Positions 1 to 9,472 of a stretch of 64,000 nucleotides of DNA are shown in pieces. The notes beneath the pieces were generated by a model. The model was not told the origin of the DNA, did no database searches, and was given only the letters and a program-made list of their open reading frames with translations. This DNA comes from JAPLJC01 sp963697965 (GTDB lineage: Bacteria > Desulfobacterota > Desulfobaccia > Desulfobaccales > 0-14-0-80-60-11): positions 930,001 to 994,000 of the forward strand of contig OY969108.1 in assembly GCA_963697965.1 (NCBI GenBank), written 5' to 3'. Made by a program: the position numbers and the translations under genes. Position 1 is the stretch's first letter. Every line of letters begins with the position of its first letter.

Positions 1-312
1 ACGGTGCGCTTCGAGCCCGATATCTGCCGGGCCATCCTGAGGGGCTATCTCTCCCGGGCTGGCGGCTTTCTCACCGGGAACGACTATGAATATCTGTACG
101 ACGCCGTCCGCCTCATCGCCTTCGAGCTGGGACTGCGATTCTTCACCGACTACCTGGAGGGCAACGTCTATTTCAAGGTCCGAGACCGGGACCAGAATCT
201 GCTCAGGGCCCTGGCCCAATTCAAGCTGACGGAGAGCGTCGAATCCCAGGAAAAGACCATCCGGGCCATTATTCGAGACACTCGCGGTGAGCCTGGCCAA
301 CGGCGTCATTAA
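1..312 (+). CDS. C-terminal part of a NahK/aminoglycoside-phosphotransferase-like kinase (5' end outside window)
   Basis: The frame is open from the first base to the TAA at 310-312, so this is the end of a longer gene; the GTG at 4 is most likely an internal Val codon. The surviving ~103 residues carry the pattern FELGLRFFTDYLEGN followed by YFKV and a closing AQFKL-x-ESVE segment. I associate this tail with phosphotransferase-family sugar kinases of the N-acetylhexosamine 1-kinase type. The catalytic loop is not in the window, so activity cannot be judged. The family call rests on memory of the C-terminal motif only. The gene is followed by a G/C-rich palindrome and a convergent gene. Confidence 0.5.
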   Translation, partial: TVRFEPDICRAILRGYLSRAGGFLTGNDYEYLYDAVRLIAFELGLRFFTDYLEGNVYFKVRDRDQNLLRALAQFKLTESVESQEKTIRAIIRDTRGEPGQRRH

Positions 313-365
313 GTCCCCATTTGAAAAATGGTGTTTTAGAGTTATTTAAATAGGTTAGATTAAAT

Positions 366-403
366 CACCCCCCCTTACTCCCCTTTGCCAAAGGGGGGTA
401 AAA
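366..403. repeat. Short G/C palindrome between convergent genes
   Basis: The core CCCCTTTGCCAAAGGGG is a perfect inverted repeat (7-bp arms, 3-base centre) flanked by extra C and G runs. It lies between two convergent genes and could form a hairpin in either transcript. No T-run follows, so I call it a dispersed REP-like palindrome rather than a classical terminator. Confidence 0.45.
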
Positions 404-415
404 ATCCAGCCATTT

Positions 416-904
416 TCAATGGATAATCAATTGCGGAAAAACCGCGAGATCCACAACCCGTGGCGGCGCGGCTGCCCAGGCAGGGACGCTGGCTAGCGCT
501 GGCCGGGATTTTGGAATTCCTGGAAACAAGAACCAAAATGGCTCAGATGAGGTTGCATCCATGCTTTGGCAGACCCTCTTATCGCTTACCAGGGAGGAAA
601 ATTTCTGATAGGCGGCCTCGTCTCCGAAGTAGAGGGCTTGGGAGGGCGCATCTTTATAAACATAATATTTTTTGCCATCGCCGTTGTAGGTAGTAAATTG
701 CCCCTTGGGGATGGCATCCATTAACGCCTGTCTCTTGGGGGTCAGGTTGGTTACTTCCAACTTGGCGAATCCCGCCTGCCTCAGGAGATATTCCGTAACG
801 ACAGAATTTTGGGTGTTCTCCACACCGGCGCAGCCGCAAACCAGGAAGGCGAACAGCACTGACAGGATGACGGCGATAAATCTCTCTCTATTCAAGAACA
901 TCAT
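416..904 (-). CDS. Predicted lipoprotein, function unknown
   Basis: The start is set at the ATG complementary to 902-904 because GGAGG lies 4 bases before it; the frame is also open upstream but without a ribosome site. The 162-residue product starts MMFLNRERF, then a hydrophobic stretch and the lipobox-like LVCGCAG near residue 22-25, so it should be a lipid-anchored exported protein. A middle segment (KGQFTTYNGDGKKYYVYKD...ALYFGDEAAYQ) resembles small secreted domains seen in uncharacterised Deltaproteobacterial lipoproteins, but I recognise no named family. It is convergent with the preceding kinase fragment and stands alone. Confidence 0.55.
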   Translation of the reverse strand: MMFLNRERFIAVILSVLFAFLVCGCAGVENTQNSVVTEYLLRQAGFAKLEVTNLTPKRQALMDAIPKGQFTTYNGDGKKYYVYKDAPSQALYFGDEAAYQKFSSLVSDKRVCQSMDATSSEPFWFLFPGIPKSRPALASVPAWAAAPPRVVDLAVFPQLIIH

Positions 905-1105
905 CGATCCTCCAATCATAGGAAGCAACAGCCAGGTTGCCTGGGGCGCCCCCTCTGTTTCTAATAACGTCAACATGCGTCCTTAGGCCCGCGTTGTCAA
1001 CAAAATACGCGGGAAAAGGGTCAAGATGGCGGGTTCAGGACTTGGATTTTTTTTCTGCGCCCTTATCATCAAGACAGGCAAGCACCTCTTGAAGGAGGAG
1101 ATTCC

Positions 1106-2071
1106 ATGAGTCGCGAGCTTTATGACACCGTCGTCATCGGCGGCGGCCCAGCCGGGGCGGCGGCGGCCATCTATGCCGCCCGCAAGAAGCTGAAGACCCT
1201 GGTGGTCACTGAAGAATTCGGCGGACAGTCCCTGGTTTCCGGGAACATTGAGAATTGGGTCGGGGAAATCTCCATAACCGGCAAGGAGTTGGCCGAAAAG
1301 TTGGAGAGACACGTCCGGGCTCAAAAAGAGGTGGAGATCCAAACCCCGGAAAGGGTCACCACGGTTCTGGAAGGGCCGGATTGCACCTATGAGGTGCGCA
1401 CGGATAAAGGCGGCCGCTACTGGTCCAAGACCGTGATTGTCGCCTCCGGCGGCCGGCGCCGGCGTCTCCAGGTTCCCGGGGAGGACCGCTTTGAGGGGAG
1501 AGGGGTAGCCTATTGTTCCACCTGCGATGCCCCATTTTTCCAAGGTCTGGAGGTTGCCGTGGTGGGGGGCGGCAATACCGCCCTGGAATCGGTAATCGAT
1601 TTGCTTTCCTATGCCGCTAAGGTCCATCTTCTCGTCCGCGGCGACCAACTGAAAGGCGACCCGGTCATCCAGGAGAAGATCGCGGCCTCCCCCAAGTTGA
1701 ACCTGCTCAAGAACATCGAGGTCCAGGAAATCCTGGGCGATCAGGCTGTCAGCGGTTTGCGCTACCTGGACCACAATGACGGGGCGGTGAAGGAGTTGCC
1801 GGTACAGGGGGTCTTGGTGTCCATCGGTTCGGTGCCCAACTCGGATTTTATCAAGACCCTGGTGGACACCAACCAGGCCGGGGAAATTCTGGTGGATCAC
1901 CGCACCAGCCAGACTTCCAAGTGGGGTATCTTCGCGGCGGGCGACGTGACCAGCGATCCCTATAAACAGAATAACATCTCGGCAGGCAACGCCGTCAAGG
2001 CGGCCCTCTCCGCCTACAGCTACGTCCTCGACATTCAAAAATACAGCCCCTGCGCGGAAAGGGCGGATTGA
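1106..2071 (+). CDS. trxB: Thioredoxin reductase-like FAD/NAD(P)H disulfide reductase
   Basis: A 321-residue flavoprotein that should transfer electrons from NAD(P)H through FAD to a redox-active disulfide and then to thioredoxin or a similar partner. The N-terminal FAD-binding motif is GGGPAGAAAA, the redox-active cysteine pair lies in YCSTCDAP, and the second nucleotide-binding motif is VVGGGNTALES. The C-terminal GIFAAGDVT segment is the usual second FAD contact. Length is typical for TrxB. The start ATG follows GGAGGAG at ideal spacing. It is single, ending 20 bases before the convergent DUF5009 gene. An AhpF-type reductase without its N-terminal domain is the main alternative; the substrate cannot be told from sequence. 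Confidence 0.85.
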   Translation: MSRELYDTVVIGGGPAGAAAAIYAARKKLKTLVVTEEFGGQSLVSGNIENWVGEISITGKELAEKLERHVRAQKEVEIQTPERVTTVLEGPDCTYEVRTDKGGRYWSKTVIVASGGRRRRLQVPGEDRFEGRGVAYCSTCDAPFFQGLEVAVVGGGNTALESVIDLLSYAAKVHLLVRGDQLKGDPVIQEKIAASPKLNLLKNIEVQEILGDQAVSGLRYLDHNDGAVKELPVQGVLVSIGSVPNSDFIKTLVDTNQAGEILVDHRTSQTSKWGIFAAGDVTSDPYKQNNISAGNAVKAALSAYSYVLDIQKYSPCAERAD

Positions 2072-2091
2072 GCCGCCGGCGCCTGCGGGAT

Positions 2092-3324
2092 TCAAATCTT
2101 GAAGAAGAGGCGCTTACGGTAAAGGATTCCCATCAACAAGGTCCAGAAGCTTAGGTAGATCAAGGCCCAGCAGAGCGACGGCCAGAGGGGGTCCGATAAC
2201 CACGTCGAACCGGCGGCCCCCCAACCTTCTCCGAAGAGCGTCTTCATGATCAGGGCGCTGAGGTGGGTGTGCTCAGCCGGGGTGCCGACGTAGAGGACCC
2301 CCAGGGCCAGTGCCCCCAGTTGCGCCCCGCAATAAGCCACCAGGGGGTTCATCCCCAGCCAGACGCAGGGCTGCACTAAAAGCGGACGCCACTCCCGGAC
2401 ATCCGTCAGCCAATACCAAAAGCCCAGAAAGATTAAGGCGAAACCGGCGGTATAGACCACGTAGGAGCTGGTCCACAGGTACTTGTTCAGGGGGAACACC
2501 AGCCCCCAGGCGGCGCCCGCGATAATCCCCAGCAAGCCTGTCAGTAAAAGTCCGGTCAATTTCCGGCGTCTTTCCCAGCCGCTAAGGAGCCAACGGCCGC
2601 TGAGGGCCCCCAAGAGTCCGGTGGCGAGGGCCGGCAGGGTGCCCAGCAGGCCCTCAGGGTCCCAGGTTCCGGCGAATCTCCACAGGTGCGCTTCCCCGAA
2701 AACGGCGCGGTCGATGGCGGCGCCCAGGTCTTTTCCAGGCTCCAGGGCAAAGCCCGGGAGACTCATCAACCCCCAGTATAAGAGGAGCAGGCCCCCGGCG
2801 AGCAGCGCCTGCTCCCGCCAGCGGGTGTGGATCAGAATAATCGACAGCGGCAGATAGACCAGGGCAATGCGTTGCAGCACCCCCGGAATTCGCAGGTTGG
2901 CCAGGGAAAAGAAGTAGACCTCGGCGCCGGGAGGCGGGGAGAGAAAGAGCGCCCAGATACTCTTTTGGGTCTCGGCGGGTGGGCAGATGGCCTGGAAGAG
3001 CCAGCCGAAGATGAGACCGCTGCCGGTGAGCAAACCCAGGGAAAAGATGACCGCGGTGCGTATCAGAATATGCCGGTAGCGCGCCTGGGGTTCCTTGGCC
3101 TTTCGCCTTTCCTGGGAAAAAACCGAAGAGACGCCGACGATGAAGATGAAAAACGGAAAGATGAGGTCGGCGAAGTTGCAGCCGTTCCATTGGGCATGGG
3201 TCAGCCGCAGAGAGCGAAAGCGCTCGCTCCAGAAAGTCAGGTTGTTGACCAGGATCATCGCGGCGATGGTCACCCCGCGAAAGATATCCAAGGATAATAG
3301 CCGCTCAGGAACCTGGGCCTTCAT
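2092..3324 (-). CDS. DUF5009/heparan-glucosaminide N-acetyltransferase-like membrane protein
   Basis: A 410-residue polytopic membrane protein, about ten hydrophobic segments. The N-terminus RLLSLDIFRGVTIAAMILVNN and the following FADLIFPFFIFIVG are the signature of the family that includes bacterial NagX and human HGSNAT, which move acyl groups across or near the membrane onto sugar amines. Length fits the family. Together with the putative glycoside hydrolase and polysaccharide deacetylase just upstream on the same strand, it suggests a small locus for modifying an envelope polysaccharide. The acyl donor and acceptor are not visible. Confidence 0.75.
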   Translation of the reverse strand: MKAQVPERLLSLDIFRGVTIAAMILVNNLTFWSERFRSLRLTHAQWNGCNFADLIFPFFIFIVGVSSVFSQERRKAKEPQARYRHILIRTAVIFSLGLLTGSGLIFGWLFQAICPPAETQKSIWALFLSPPPGAEVYFFSLANLRIPGVLQRIALVYLPLSIILIHTRWREQALLAGGLLLLYWGLMSLPGFALEPGKDLGAAIDRAVFGEAHLWRFAGTWDPEGLLGTLPALATGLLGALSGRWLLSGWERRRKLTGLLLTGLLGIIAGAAWGLVFPLNKYLWTSSYVVYTAGFALIFLGFWYWLTDVREWRPLLVQPCVWLGMNPLVAYCGAQLGALALGVLYVGTPAEHTHLSALIMKTLFGEGWGAAGSTWLSDPLWPSLCWALIYLSFWTLLMGILYRKRLFFKI

Positions 3325-3486
3325 ATCTGTTTACCGGAAGTGGAGGGCATTTTGGCCTCGGCCAAAATGCCGGGTCATGTGCCGCCGGGGTTCAGGAGAG
3401 ATGGCCAGGAGAGGGAGAGCGGTGGAATAGGTTCAATTAAATCATAAAAGGACGCCCCGGCGTTTGTCCAGGAGGGCGGCCGGTCT

Positions 3487-4749
3487 CTAGTTCCCGCCGC
3501 CACTATCGAAACCGCCCTGGGGATAGACGTTGCGGGCGTTCCAAAACATCCAACCGCTGGAGCCGAATTTATCCGCCGCCTCGATCTGGGTCTTGATCCG
3601 GTCCTCCCCGAAGTCGCCGCCGTGGTAGGCATAATCGCGAAAGGCCTGCAGCCAGGGGCGGAAGCGCAGGGGCGAAACCCCGGTGCGCTCTTGGGCCTCC
3701 TTCAGCGACAGGTAAACGATTTCAAAAGGATGCTGGATCGGATTGCGATAGTTGGGAATCCCTGCTTGATAGCCGGAGGGATAGAGCATGGGGCAGACCA
3801 CGTCCACCGCATTGAGGAGATCGGGTACCTGCTGCCCGATGCCGGTATCGTCCAGGTTCCACATGACGTAGCCGAAGACATCGGCGGCCACCATGACGTT
3901 GTAAGGGGCCAGGGCTTCATGGGCCGCCTTTAGGAAACCGGTGATGGCTTTGGTTCGGTTTGTCATGTTATTCGGCTGGGGAAAGGCCACTGCCTTGTTG
4001 TCGGGGCAGCGGACATAGTCGAACTGGATCTCGTCGAACCCCTGCTCCGCGGCGATTTTGGCGATGGCGATGTTGTAATCCCAAACCTCTTTATTGAAGG
4101 GATCGGTCCAGCGCTGCCTCTCGCGGTCGCGGAACACTCCGCCGCCCTTGGTCTTGACGGCCCACTGCGGCCTGGCCGCGGCCAGGTGATCGTCCTTGAA
4201 GACTACGATGCGGGCGATGAGATAGATGCCTTTCTCCTTGAGGCTCGCCAACAGGCCCTTATAATCCTTGAAGAGGATGGTCTTCTGGGCTCCGGCCTCT
4301 TCGGCCAGGGGCAGGTCCACCTTGAAGGGGATGATCCCCTGATCGCCCTTGACGTCTATCACCAGGGCGTTCATATGGTTCTTTTCAATGACTTCCAGGG
4401 CTCCCTCACGCAAACTCTTGCTGGCGCTGCCGTAAGTGGAGAGATAGAGCGCTTTCACCTTGAAGGGGGTAAGGGGGATTTCCGGTGCGGGGCCGCTCAG
4501 TTCCGAGGTGGCCATCTCTCGCCGGGCATAACCCGGGGCCCGCAGTTTCAGGGTATCGCCGCTGCCCTCCAGGCGAAAGCCGCCGTCCGGGCCGGTGTGG
4601 GCCACCTCCGCTCCCATGGTGACCAGGGCGCCTTCCACCGGCTCCTTGGTCTGGGCGTTCACCACCTTGCCGGTATAGGCGGCCTGGGCAGTGACCGCCG
4701 GGAACATGGCCCCCAGCAGCATTAACAGGCAGATGGCCAGTCTCTTCAT
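3487..4749 (-). CDS. Secreted putative glycoside hydrolase (DUF4015) with N-terminal CarboxypepD_reg-like domain
   Basis: A 420-residue exported protein. Residues 1-23 are a signal peptide (basic start, hydrophobic core, AQA cleavage site). Residues 24-90 form a small beta-sandwich-like domain (TGKVVNAQTKEPVEGALVT) of the carboxypeptidase-regulatory type, followed from about residue 97 by the DUF4015 barrel: KALYLST, NALVIDVKGDQG, the FDEIQFDYVRCPD strand, MVAADVFGYV and VCPMLYPSGY. The family is classed as putative glycosidase; catalytic activity is inferred, the D and E residues of IQFDYVRCPD being candidates. It is on the same strand as the neighbouring deacetylase and acetyltransferase-like genes. 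Confidence 0.75.
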   Translation of the reverse strand: MKRLAICLLMLLGAMFPAVTAQAAYTGKVVNAQTKEPVEGALVTMGAEVAHTGPDGGFRLEGSGDTLKLRAPGYARREMATSELSGPAPEIPLTPFKVKALYLSTYGSASKSLREGALEVIEKNHMNALVIDVKGDQGIIPFKVDLPLAEEAGAQKTILFKDYKGLLASLKEKGIYLIARIVVFKDDHLAAARPQWAVKTKGGGVFRDRERQRWTDPFNKEVWDYNIAIAKIAAEQGFDEIQFDYVRCPDNKAVAFPQPNNMTNRTKAITGFLKAAHEALAPYNVMVAADVFGYVMWNLDDTGIGQQVPDLLNAVDVVCPMLYPSGYQAGIPNYRNPIQHPFEIVYLSLKEAQERTGVSPLRFRPWLQAFRDYAYHGGDFGEDRIKTQIEAADKFGSSGWMFWNARNVYPQGGFDSGGGN

Positions 4750-4908
4750 CTTTCCCCCTTGCGCCTGTCCACCCTGGCATGCGGGCGGAGCCCGATATTT
4801 CTAAAAAGCTGCCACAAGGCAGGTGGGCTGCTGTGCCCTTGCAGGCGAGGCGACCTGGCTTCAGACAGGGGCAGGCGCCGCCATTCCATACCGGCGGCTT
4901 GCGCCGTT

Positions 4909-5073
4909 TTACTTCAGGCAACCCCGGTTGTCCGCTTTAATTGCCGCTACCTGCAAGTCCGCCCGGGTCTGCATTTGGGAACTGCTCGACCGCAGTCCCT
5001 GGTCTCCGCCTCAGCAGCCGAGAACGGTAAAAAGAGCGAGAATACACAAAAAAAAGCCGATTTTGGACATCAT
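4909..5073 (-). CDS. Candidate tiny lipoprotein with an in-frame UGA (possible selenocysteine; may be frameshift instead)
   Basis: Reading leftwards from the ATG at 5071-5073 (AAAGGA lies 8 bases before it) gives 20 residues of lipoprotein signal ending VLGC, then UGA at 5011-5013, then 33 further codons to TAA at 4909-4911. The downstream codons keep GC-rich third positions like real genes here. A hairpin at 4977-4999 (loop GGTCGA, G-rich at its start) begins 19 bases after the UGA, close to the 18-base spacing in the formate dehydrogenase gene of this window. Alternative: the T8 run at 5047-5054 is miscalled; with T7 the frame gives a secreted Cys-containing peptide ending CRPGRTCR. It could also be a decayed gene. 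Confidence 0.3.
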
Positions 5074-5150
5074 TGTTTTTTCCTTTCTGGCAGATGTCAG
5101 CTTCCGGCGCCCAGCCATTAGCTGCTTCCTTCTTTACCGGCCTTACTCCG

Positions 5151-5969
5151 TTAAAACGCCATGGTCTTGTGCGTTCCTTGCCGTTCCTGGGCCCGGCCGC
5201 TGGCGATGGCGGCAAAACCCTTAATGGCGTCGCTGTTTTCCATCAGGTAGCGGGGCTCCGCCATGACATTCTCGGACTTCGAGGCATTCCGGCGATCGAT
5301 GCTGAAGGCCATCACGTACCCGGCCTTTTTGGCCTCCGCTTCCAGATAGTCGTCATAGATGCCGTAGGGCCAGGCCAGGAGGTCTATATTGGTGCCGAGG
5401 CGCTTGTCCAAAACCTGCTTGGACTTGACGAGCTGCGTCTCCACGAACTTCTGGTATTCGGCCGGCGTGAGCCTCTTCTTTTCCTTTTTGAAATTGGGGT
5501 GCCAGAAGGTATGGCTCTGCACATCGAAGAGTCCGGTCTGCTGCATCTCTTTTACCTGCTCATAGGTCAGGGCATAGGAGGCATTGGACAGGCAAGAGGG
5601 GTAGAGAAACAGGGTCACGGGATAATTATATTTCCGGACGATGGGCAGCATATCGGAATAGACCGACTTGTGGCCGTCATCCGCGCAGATCACCACCGAC
5701 TTGGGCCCCGGCGCCGGCCCCTTGTCCAGGAGATAATTAACCAGGGTCCGGAGCGGAATGACAGTATAGCCGTTATCCTTGAGCCACTGCATTTGCGCTG
5801 CGAATACCGGGGTGGTTACGGTCATGCTGTCAGCCCTCGTCGGACCGAACCGGTGATAGAGCAGGATGGGCACGCTGACTTCGTCAGTAGCCGCCCAGGC
5901 CCCGCCGCTGAGGGCCAGGACCAGCAAAATGATGCCAAGCCAGGGCAGGATGCGAAAAGTCCTCTTCAT
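5151..5969 (-). CDS. Exported polysaccharide deacetylase (NodB domain)
   Basis: Predicted to remove N- or O-acetyl groups from a polysaccharide in the periplasm. The start at 5969 (MKRTFRI) follows GGAGA by 8 bases; an ATG at 5984 is also in frame but less well placed. Residues 1-26 are a signal peptide ending AWA. NodB motifs are visible: VPILLYHRF, the metal/catalytic Asp pair in VICADDGHKS, the His pair in SHTFWHPN, and LLAWPYGIYDD. Length (272 residues) fits the PgaB/IcaB-like single-domain family. It lies upstream on the same strand as the putative glycoside hydrolase and the acyltransferase-like protein. The actual polysaccharide is unknown. Confidence 0.82.
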   Translation of the reverse strand: MKRTFRILPWLGIILLVLALSGGAWAATDEVSVPILLYHRFGPTRADSMTVTTPVFAAQMQWLKDNGYTVIPLRTLVNYLLDKGPAPGPKSVVICADDGHKSVYSDMLPIVRKYNYPVTLFLYPSCLSNASYALTYEQVKEMQQTGLFDVQSHTFWHPNFKKEKKRLTPAEYQKFVETQLVKSKQVLDKRLGTNIDLLAWPYGIYDDYLEAEAKKAGYVMAFSIDRRNASKSENVMAEPRYLMENSDAIKGFAAIASGRAQERQGTHKTMAF

Positions 5970-6142
5970 CAGGCAAGTCTCCATTAACCTATTAATCGAG
6001 TAAGGCGGTAGGGATGGCCGTTGGCCGCCGCCGGGCCGCTGAGCCTGACCTGTCGGGTGTATGGCTCCGCCAGCCTTTCCCCCGGATAAACAGGGGTTTT
6101 TCTATCCGGCCGGGTGAGCGCCACCGGCACCGGGAAATAGAC

Positions 6143-6166
6143 GGGCGGGTGGCAAGCCCGCCCCGC
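6143..6166. repeat. G/C-rich hairpin repeat in intergenic region
   Basis: GGGCGGGT-GGCAA-GCCCGCCCC forms a strong stem-loop in the 430-base gap between the divergent deacetylase and formate dehydrogenase genes. Similar GGGCGGGC-type hairpins occur at 43250-43306 and 59796-59814. This is a dispersed element, not a recognisable operator. Confidence 0.4.
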
Positions 6167-6249
6167 CAATGGCCAGTTAGCTCTAGTGTATTAATATCAG
6201 CATATTCTCTCCACAAGTCAACCTCTTATTCCCAGGAACGCAATATCAA

Positions 6250-6281
6250 ATCCCGTTTTCCGGGATCATATTTTTTTTTTG
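6250..6281 (+). terminator. Hairpin plus T-run just upstream of the fdh promoter
   Basis: ATCCCG-TTTTC-CGGGAT forms a 6-bp stem, followed four bases later by a run of eleven T, the layout of an intrinsic terminator reading rightwards. No rightward gene lies upstream in this gap, so it may insulate the formate dehydrogenase promoter from read-through or end an unseen small RNA. Confidence 0.4.
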
Positions 6282-6307
6282 ACATTTGTGAAAAAGCCCT
6301 TTAACAT
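6279..6307 (+). promoter_or_regulatory. Sigma-70-type promoter for the formate dehydrogenase operon
   Basis: A perfect -35 TTGACA (6279-6284), a 17-base spacer and a -10 TAACAT (6302-6307) lie about 90 bases before the ATG of fdhA. The spacing is optimal. No Fnr-like palindrome was recognised next to it. Confidence 0.65.
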
Positions 6308-6398
6308 GTTCACTTAAACAGTGCGTTAACCGGTCAATTCTCGATTAATTCATTCCCCACCAACCTTTTTCTTGCCGAAACCAGACATAGAGGTGGAC

Positions 6399-9300
6399 AT
6401 GGGCATTTCCCGCAGAACTTTCATTAAGGGTTTGGGGAGCGGGCTTACCGCCCTGGGTCTCTCGGACGTCATCTTGCGGCGTCCCGGGTGGGCCGGATCG
6501 GTGGCGCCCGCCAAAATCACCAAGGCCACCGCCACTACTTCCATCTGTCCCTATTGCGGGGTGGGCTGCGGTCTGGTGGCCTACACCAAGAACGGCAAGC
6601 TGGTGGCTGTGGAAGGCGACCCGGACCATCCCGTCAACCAGGGGACCCTGTGCAGCAAAGGGCAGGCGGTCTTCGAAGTGGTCACCAGCCCCCGCCGTTT
6701 GCAGAAGGTGCGCTATCGGGCCCCGGGGAGCGACCACTGGGAAGAAAAGAGCCTGGATTGGGCTGTGGCCACTTTGGCTCAGCGCATCAAGGCCACCCGG
6801 GATAAGGATTTTGTCGCCAAGTCCCCCACCGGCGTGCCGGTTAACCGCACCGAAACTTTGGCCGCCATCGGCGGGGCCGCGATCAATAACGAAGAATGTT
6901 ATCTCCTGGTCAAGCTGGCCCGGGCCCTGGGGATCGTCTATCTTGAGCACCAGGCCCGCCTCTGACACTCCTCCACCGTGGCCTCGTTGGGGCCCACCTT
7001 TGGCCGGGGCGCCATGACCAATCACTGGAACGATCTGGCCAACAGTGATTGCGTCATAATTATCGGCTGTAATCCCGCCGAGAATCATCCCATCAGCTTC
7101 AAGTGGATCACCAAGGCCCAGGAACGGGGGGCCAAACTCCTGGTGGTGGATCCCCGCTTCACCCGCTCCGCCGCTAAGGCCGACCTGTTTGTGCGTCTGC
7201 GGCCCGGCACCGACATCGCCTTGATGGGCGGTCTGATCAACTACATCATGGAGAACAATCTCTACCAAAAGGAGTACGTGGCCAACTACACCAACGCCCC
7301 CTTTCTGGTGGATAAAGACTTTGGTTTTCAAGACGGCCTCTTTTCCGGTTTTGACAAAGAGAAGCACACTTATGACCCGGCTACCTGGAGCTACCAGGTG
7401 GATGCGGAGAAAAAGCCCAAGACCGACCCCACCCTGGCCGACCCCCAGTGCGTCTTTCAGATCGTAAAAAGGTTTTATTCCCGGTACACCCCGGAGATGG
7501 TAGAGGAAATCAGCGGGGTGCCCCAAAAGCAGTTCCTGAAGATGGCGGAGGTTTTCAGCGCCACCGGGCAGCCTGGCAAGGCCGGCACCATCATGTACGC
7601 CATGGGCGGCACCCAACATACCACCGGGGTGGAGATCATCCGCAGTTATACGATCGTGCAACAGCTCTTAGGGAACATGGGGATACCCGGGGGCGGCATC
7701 AACGCCCTCCGGGGGGAGAGCAACGTCCAGGGCTCCACGGACATGGCCCTCCTGTTTGACATCCTCCCGGGTTATATGCCGATGCCCTCGGAGGCCCTGC
7801 CCACCTTGAAGGATTATAACGCCACGACCCCGAAAGGCGGCTTTTGGATCAACCGTCCCAAGTTCATCGTCAGCCTTCTCAAGGCCTTCTGGGGAGAGGC
7901 GGCCCAGCCGGGCAACGACTTCGCCTATGACTACCTGCCCAAGGTGGGCAAAGGGTACCAGAACTCGGGGTATTCCTGGATTCCCTTGTTTGAGTCCATG
8001 GGGACCGGCGGCATCAAGGGCCTCCTGGTGTGGGGCATGAACCCGGCCATCAGTTCCCCCGACCTGAACCAGGCTTATGCAGCCCTGGCCAAGCTCGAAT
8101 GGCTGGCGGCCTTCGACCTCTGGGAGACGGACACGGCCGTCTTCTGGAAGCGCCCCGGGGCCAAGACCGAGGACATCAAGACCGAGGTCTTCCTGTTCCC
8201 GGTGGCGGACTCACTGGAGAAGGAAGGCAGCATCAGCAACAGCGGCCGCTGGCTGCAATGGCGCTACCAGGCGCTCCCGCCCCACGGGGACGCCAAAAGC
8301 GACCTGTGGTACCTCAACCGCCTGGCCCTGGAACTGAAGAAACTCTACAACGAAGATCCCAAAGCGGCTTCTCCTGAGCCTATTGTCAATCTGGCGTGGA
8401 ACTACGGGGACGACCCCGACGTCCACCTGGTGGCCAAGGAGGTCAACGGCTACACCGTGGCGGATAAAAAGCAGGTGGCCAACTTCACGAAGCTCGCCGA
8501 CGACGGCTCCACCGCCTGCGGCAACTGGATCTACTCGGGTTCCTACCCCGGCCCGGACAAGAAGGACAACCTCATGGCCCGCCGGGATAAAAAAGACCCG
8601 AGCGGCTTGGGGCTCTTCCCCAACTGGTCCTGGGCCTGGCCGGTGAACCGGCGGATCATTTACAACCGCTGCTCGGTGGACCCCGCGGGCCAGCCCTGGA
8701 ACAAGGACAAGTTCCTGTTCAAGTGGGATCCGGTCGCCAAGACCTGGACCAAGTTTGACGTGCCCGATTTTGGCTGGATCGATCCCAAGACCAATCAGCA
8801 GATTCCGCCGGAGGTGTCGGCCAAGGCGCCGTTCATCATGCTGCCCGAAGGCAAGAGCCGGATCTTCGTGCCCGGTGGGCTCTGCAAGGAAGGCCCCTTG
8901 CCGGAGCACTACGAGGCCCTGGAGTGCCCCTACGTGAACGCCCTGTCACCTCAGCAGTCCAACCCTGTGATGAAGGTCTGGAAATCGGCGCTGGACGAGG
9001 TGGCCCAGATCTGTGATCCTCGCTATCCCATCATCGCCACCACCTTCCGGGTCACCGAGCACTGGCAGGGCGGGGCCATGTCCAGAAATCTCCCCTGGCT
9101 GTCGGAGTTGGTCCCGGAGATGTTCGTGGAAATCAGCCCCAGCCTGGCCGCGGCCAAGGGAATCAAGGCGGGTGATTGGGTCAAGGTGAAGAGTATCCGC
9201 GGCGCAGTGCTGGCCCGGGCCGAGGTGACCCACCGGGTGGCTCCCTTCACCTGCGGCAAGCCGCCCATGCAGAATAAGGTGGAGATGGTGGCCATGCCCT

Positions 9301-9446
9301 GGCACTTCGGGTTCTTCGGCCTGACCACCGGCGGCCCCAATCCTCAGCAGAACTACGCCGCCAACCAACTGACGCCCATGGTGGGTGACGCCAACACCAT
9401 GATCCCGGAATACAAGGTATTCCTGGTGAACCTGGAAAAAGCCTAG
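6399..9446 (+). CDS. fdhA: Formate dehydrogenase catalytic subunit, selenocysteine-containing, Tat-exported
   Basis: Oxidises formate to CO2 at a molybdo/tungsto-bis-pterin centre in the periplasm. The chosen ATG follows GAGGTG by 4 bases; TTG at 6372 is an alternative. Residues 2-10 give the twin-arginine signal SRRTFIK. An N-terminal [4Fe-4S] site is CPYCGVGC...LCSKG. An in-frame TGA at 6963-6965 (residue 189) lies in the active-site context ARL-U-HSSTV followed by GPTFGRGAMTNHW, where FdnG-type enzymes have Sec; the frame continues without break to TAG at 9444-9446. Total about 1,015 residues, the FdnG size. Downstream are the Fe-S and NrfD-like subunits. Automated callers will split this gene into two at the UGA. 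Confidence 0.93.
6966..6997 (+). promoter_or_regulatory. Bacterial SECIS hairpin of fdhA
   Basis: Immediately 3' of the UGA, GTGGCC (6978-6983) pairs with GGCCCAC (6991-6997) with one bulged C on the 3' side, leaving a loop of seven bases starting 18 bases after the UGA. This distance and geometry match the SelB-bound hairpin of E. coli fdhF. It lies inside the coding sequence. Confidence 0.7.
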
Positions 9447-9472
9447 GCGAGCCGGCCTAAAGGGGAATGGTT

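Noticed and set aside
983..2095. 370-codon open frame opposite trxB
   Set aside because: Shadow frame; trxB motifs on the plus strand are unambiguous.
6963..6965. Stop codon splitting the formate dehydrogenase into two genes
   Set aside because: The UGA is at the Sec position of the active site, the frame is the same on both sides and a SECIS-like hairpin follows.
6345..7661. 438-codon open frame on the minus strand
   Set aside because: Antisense to the formate dehydrogenase gene; composition-driven shadow frame.
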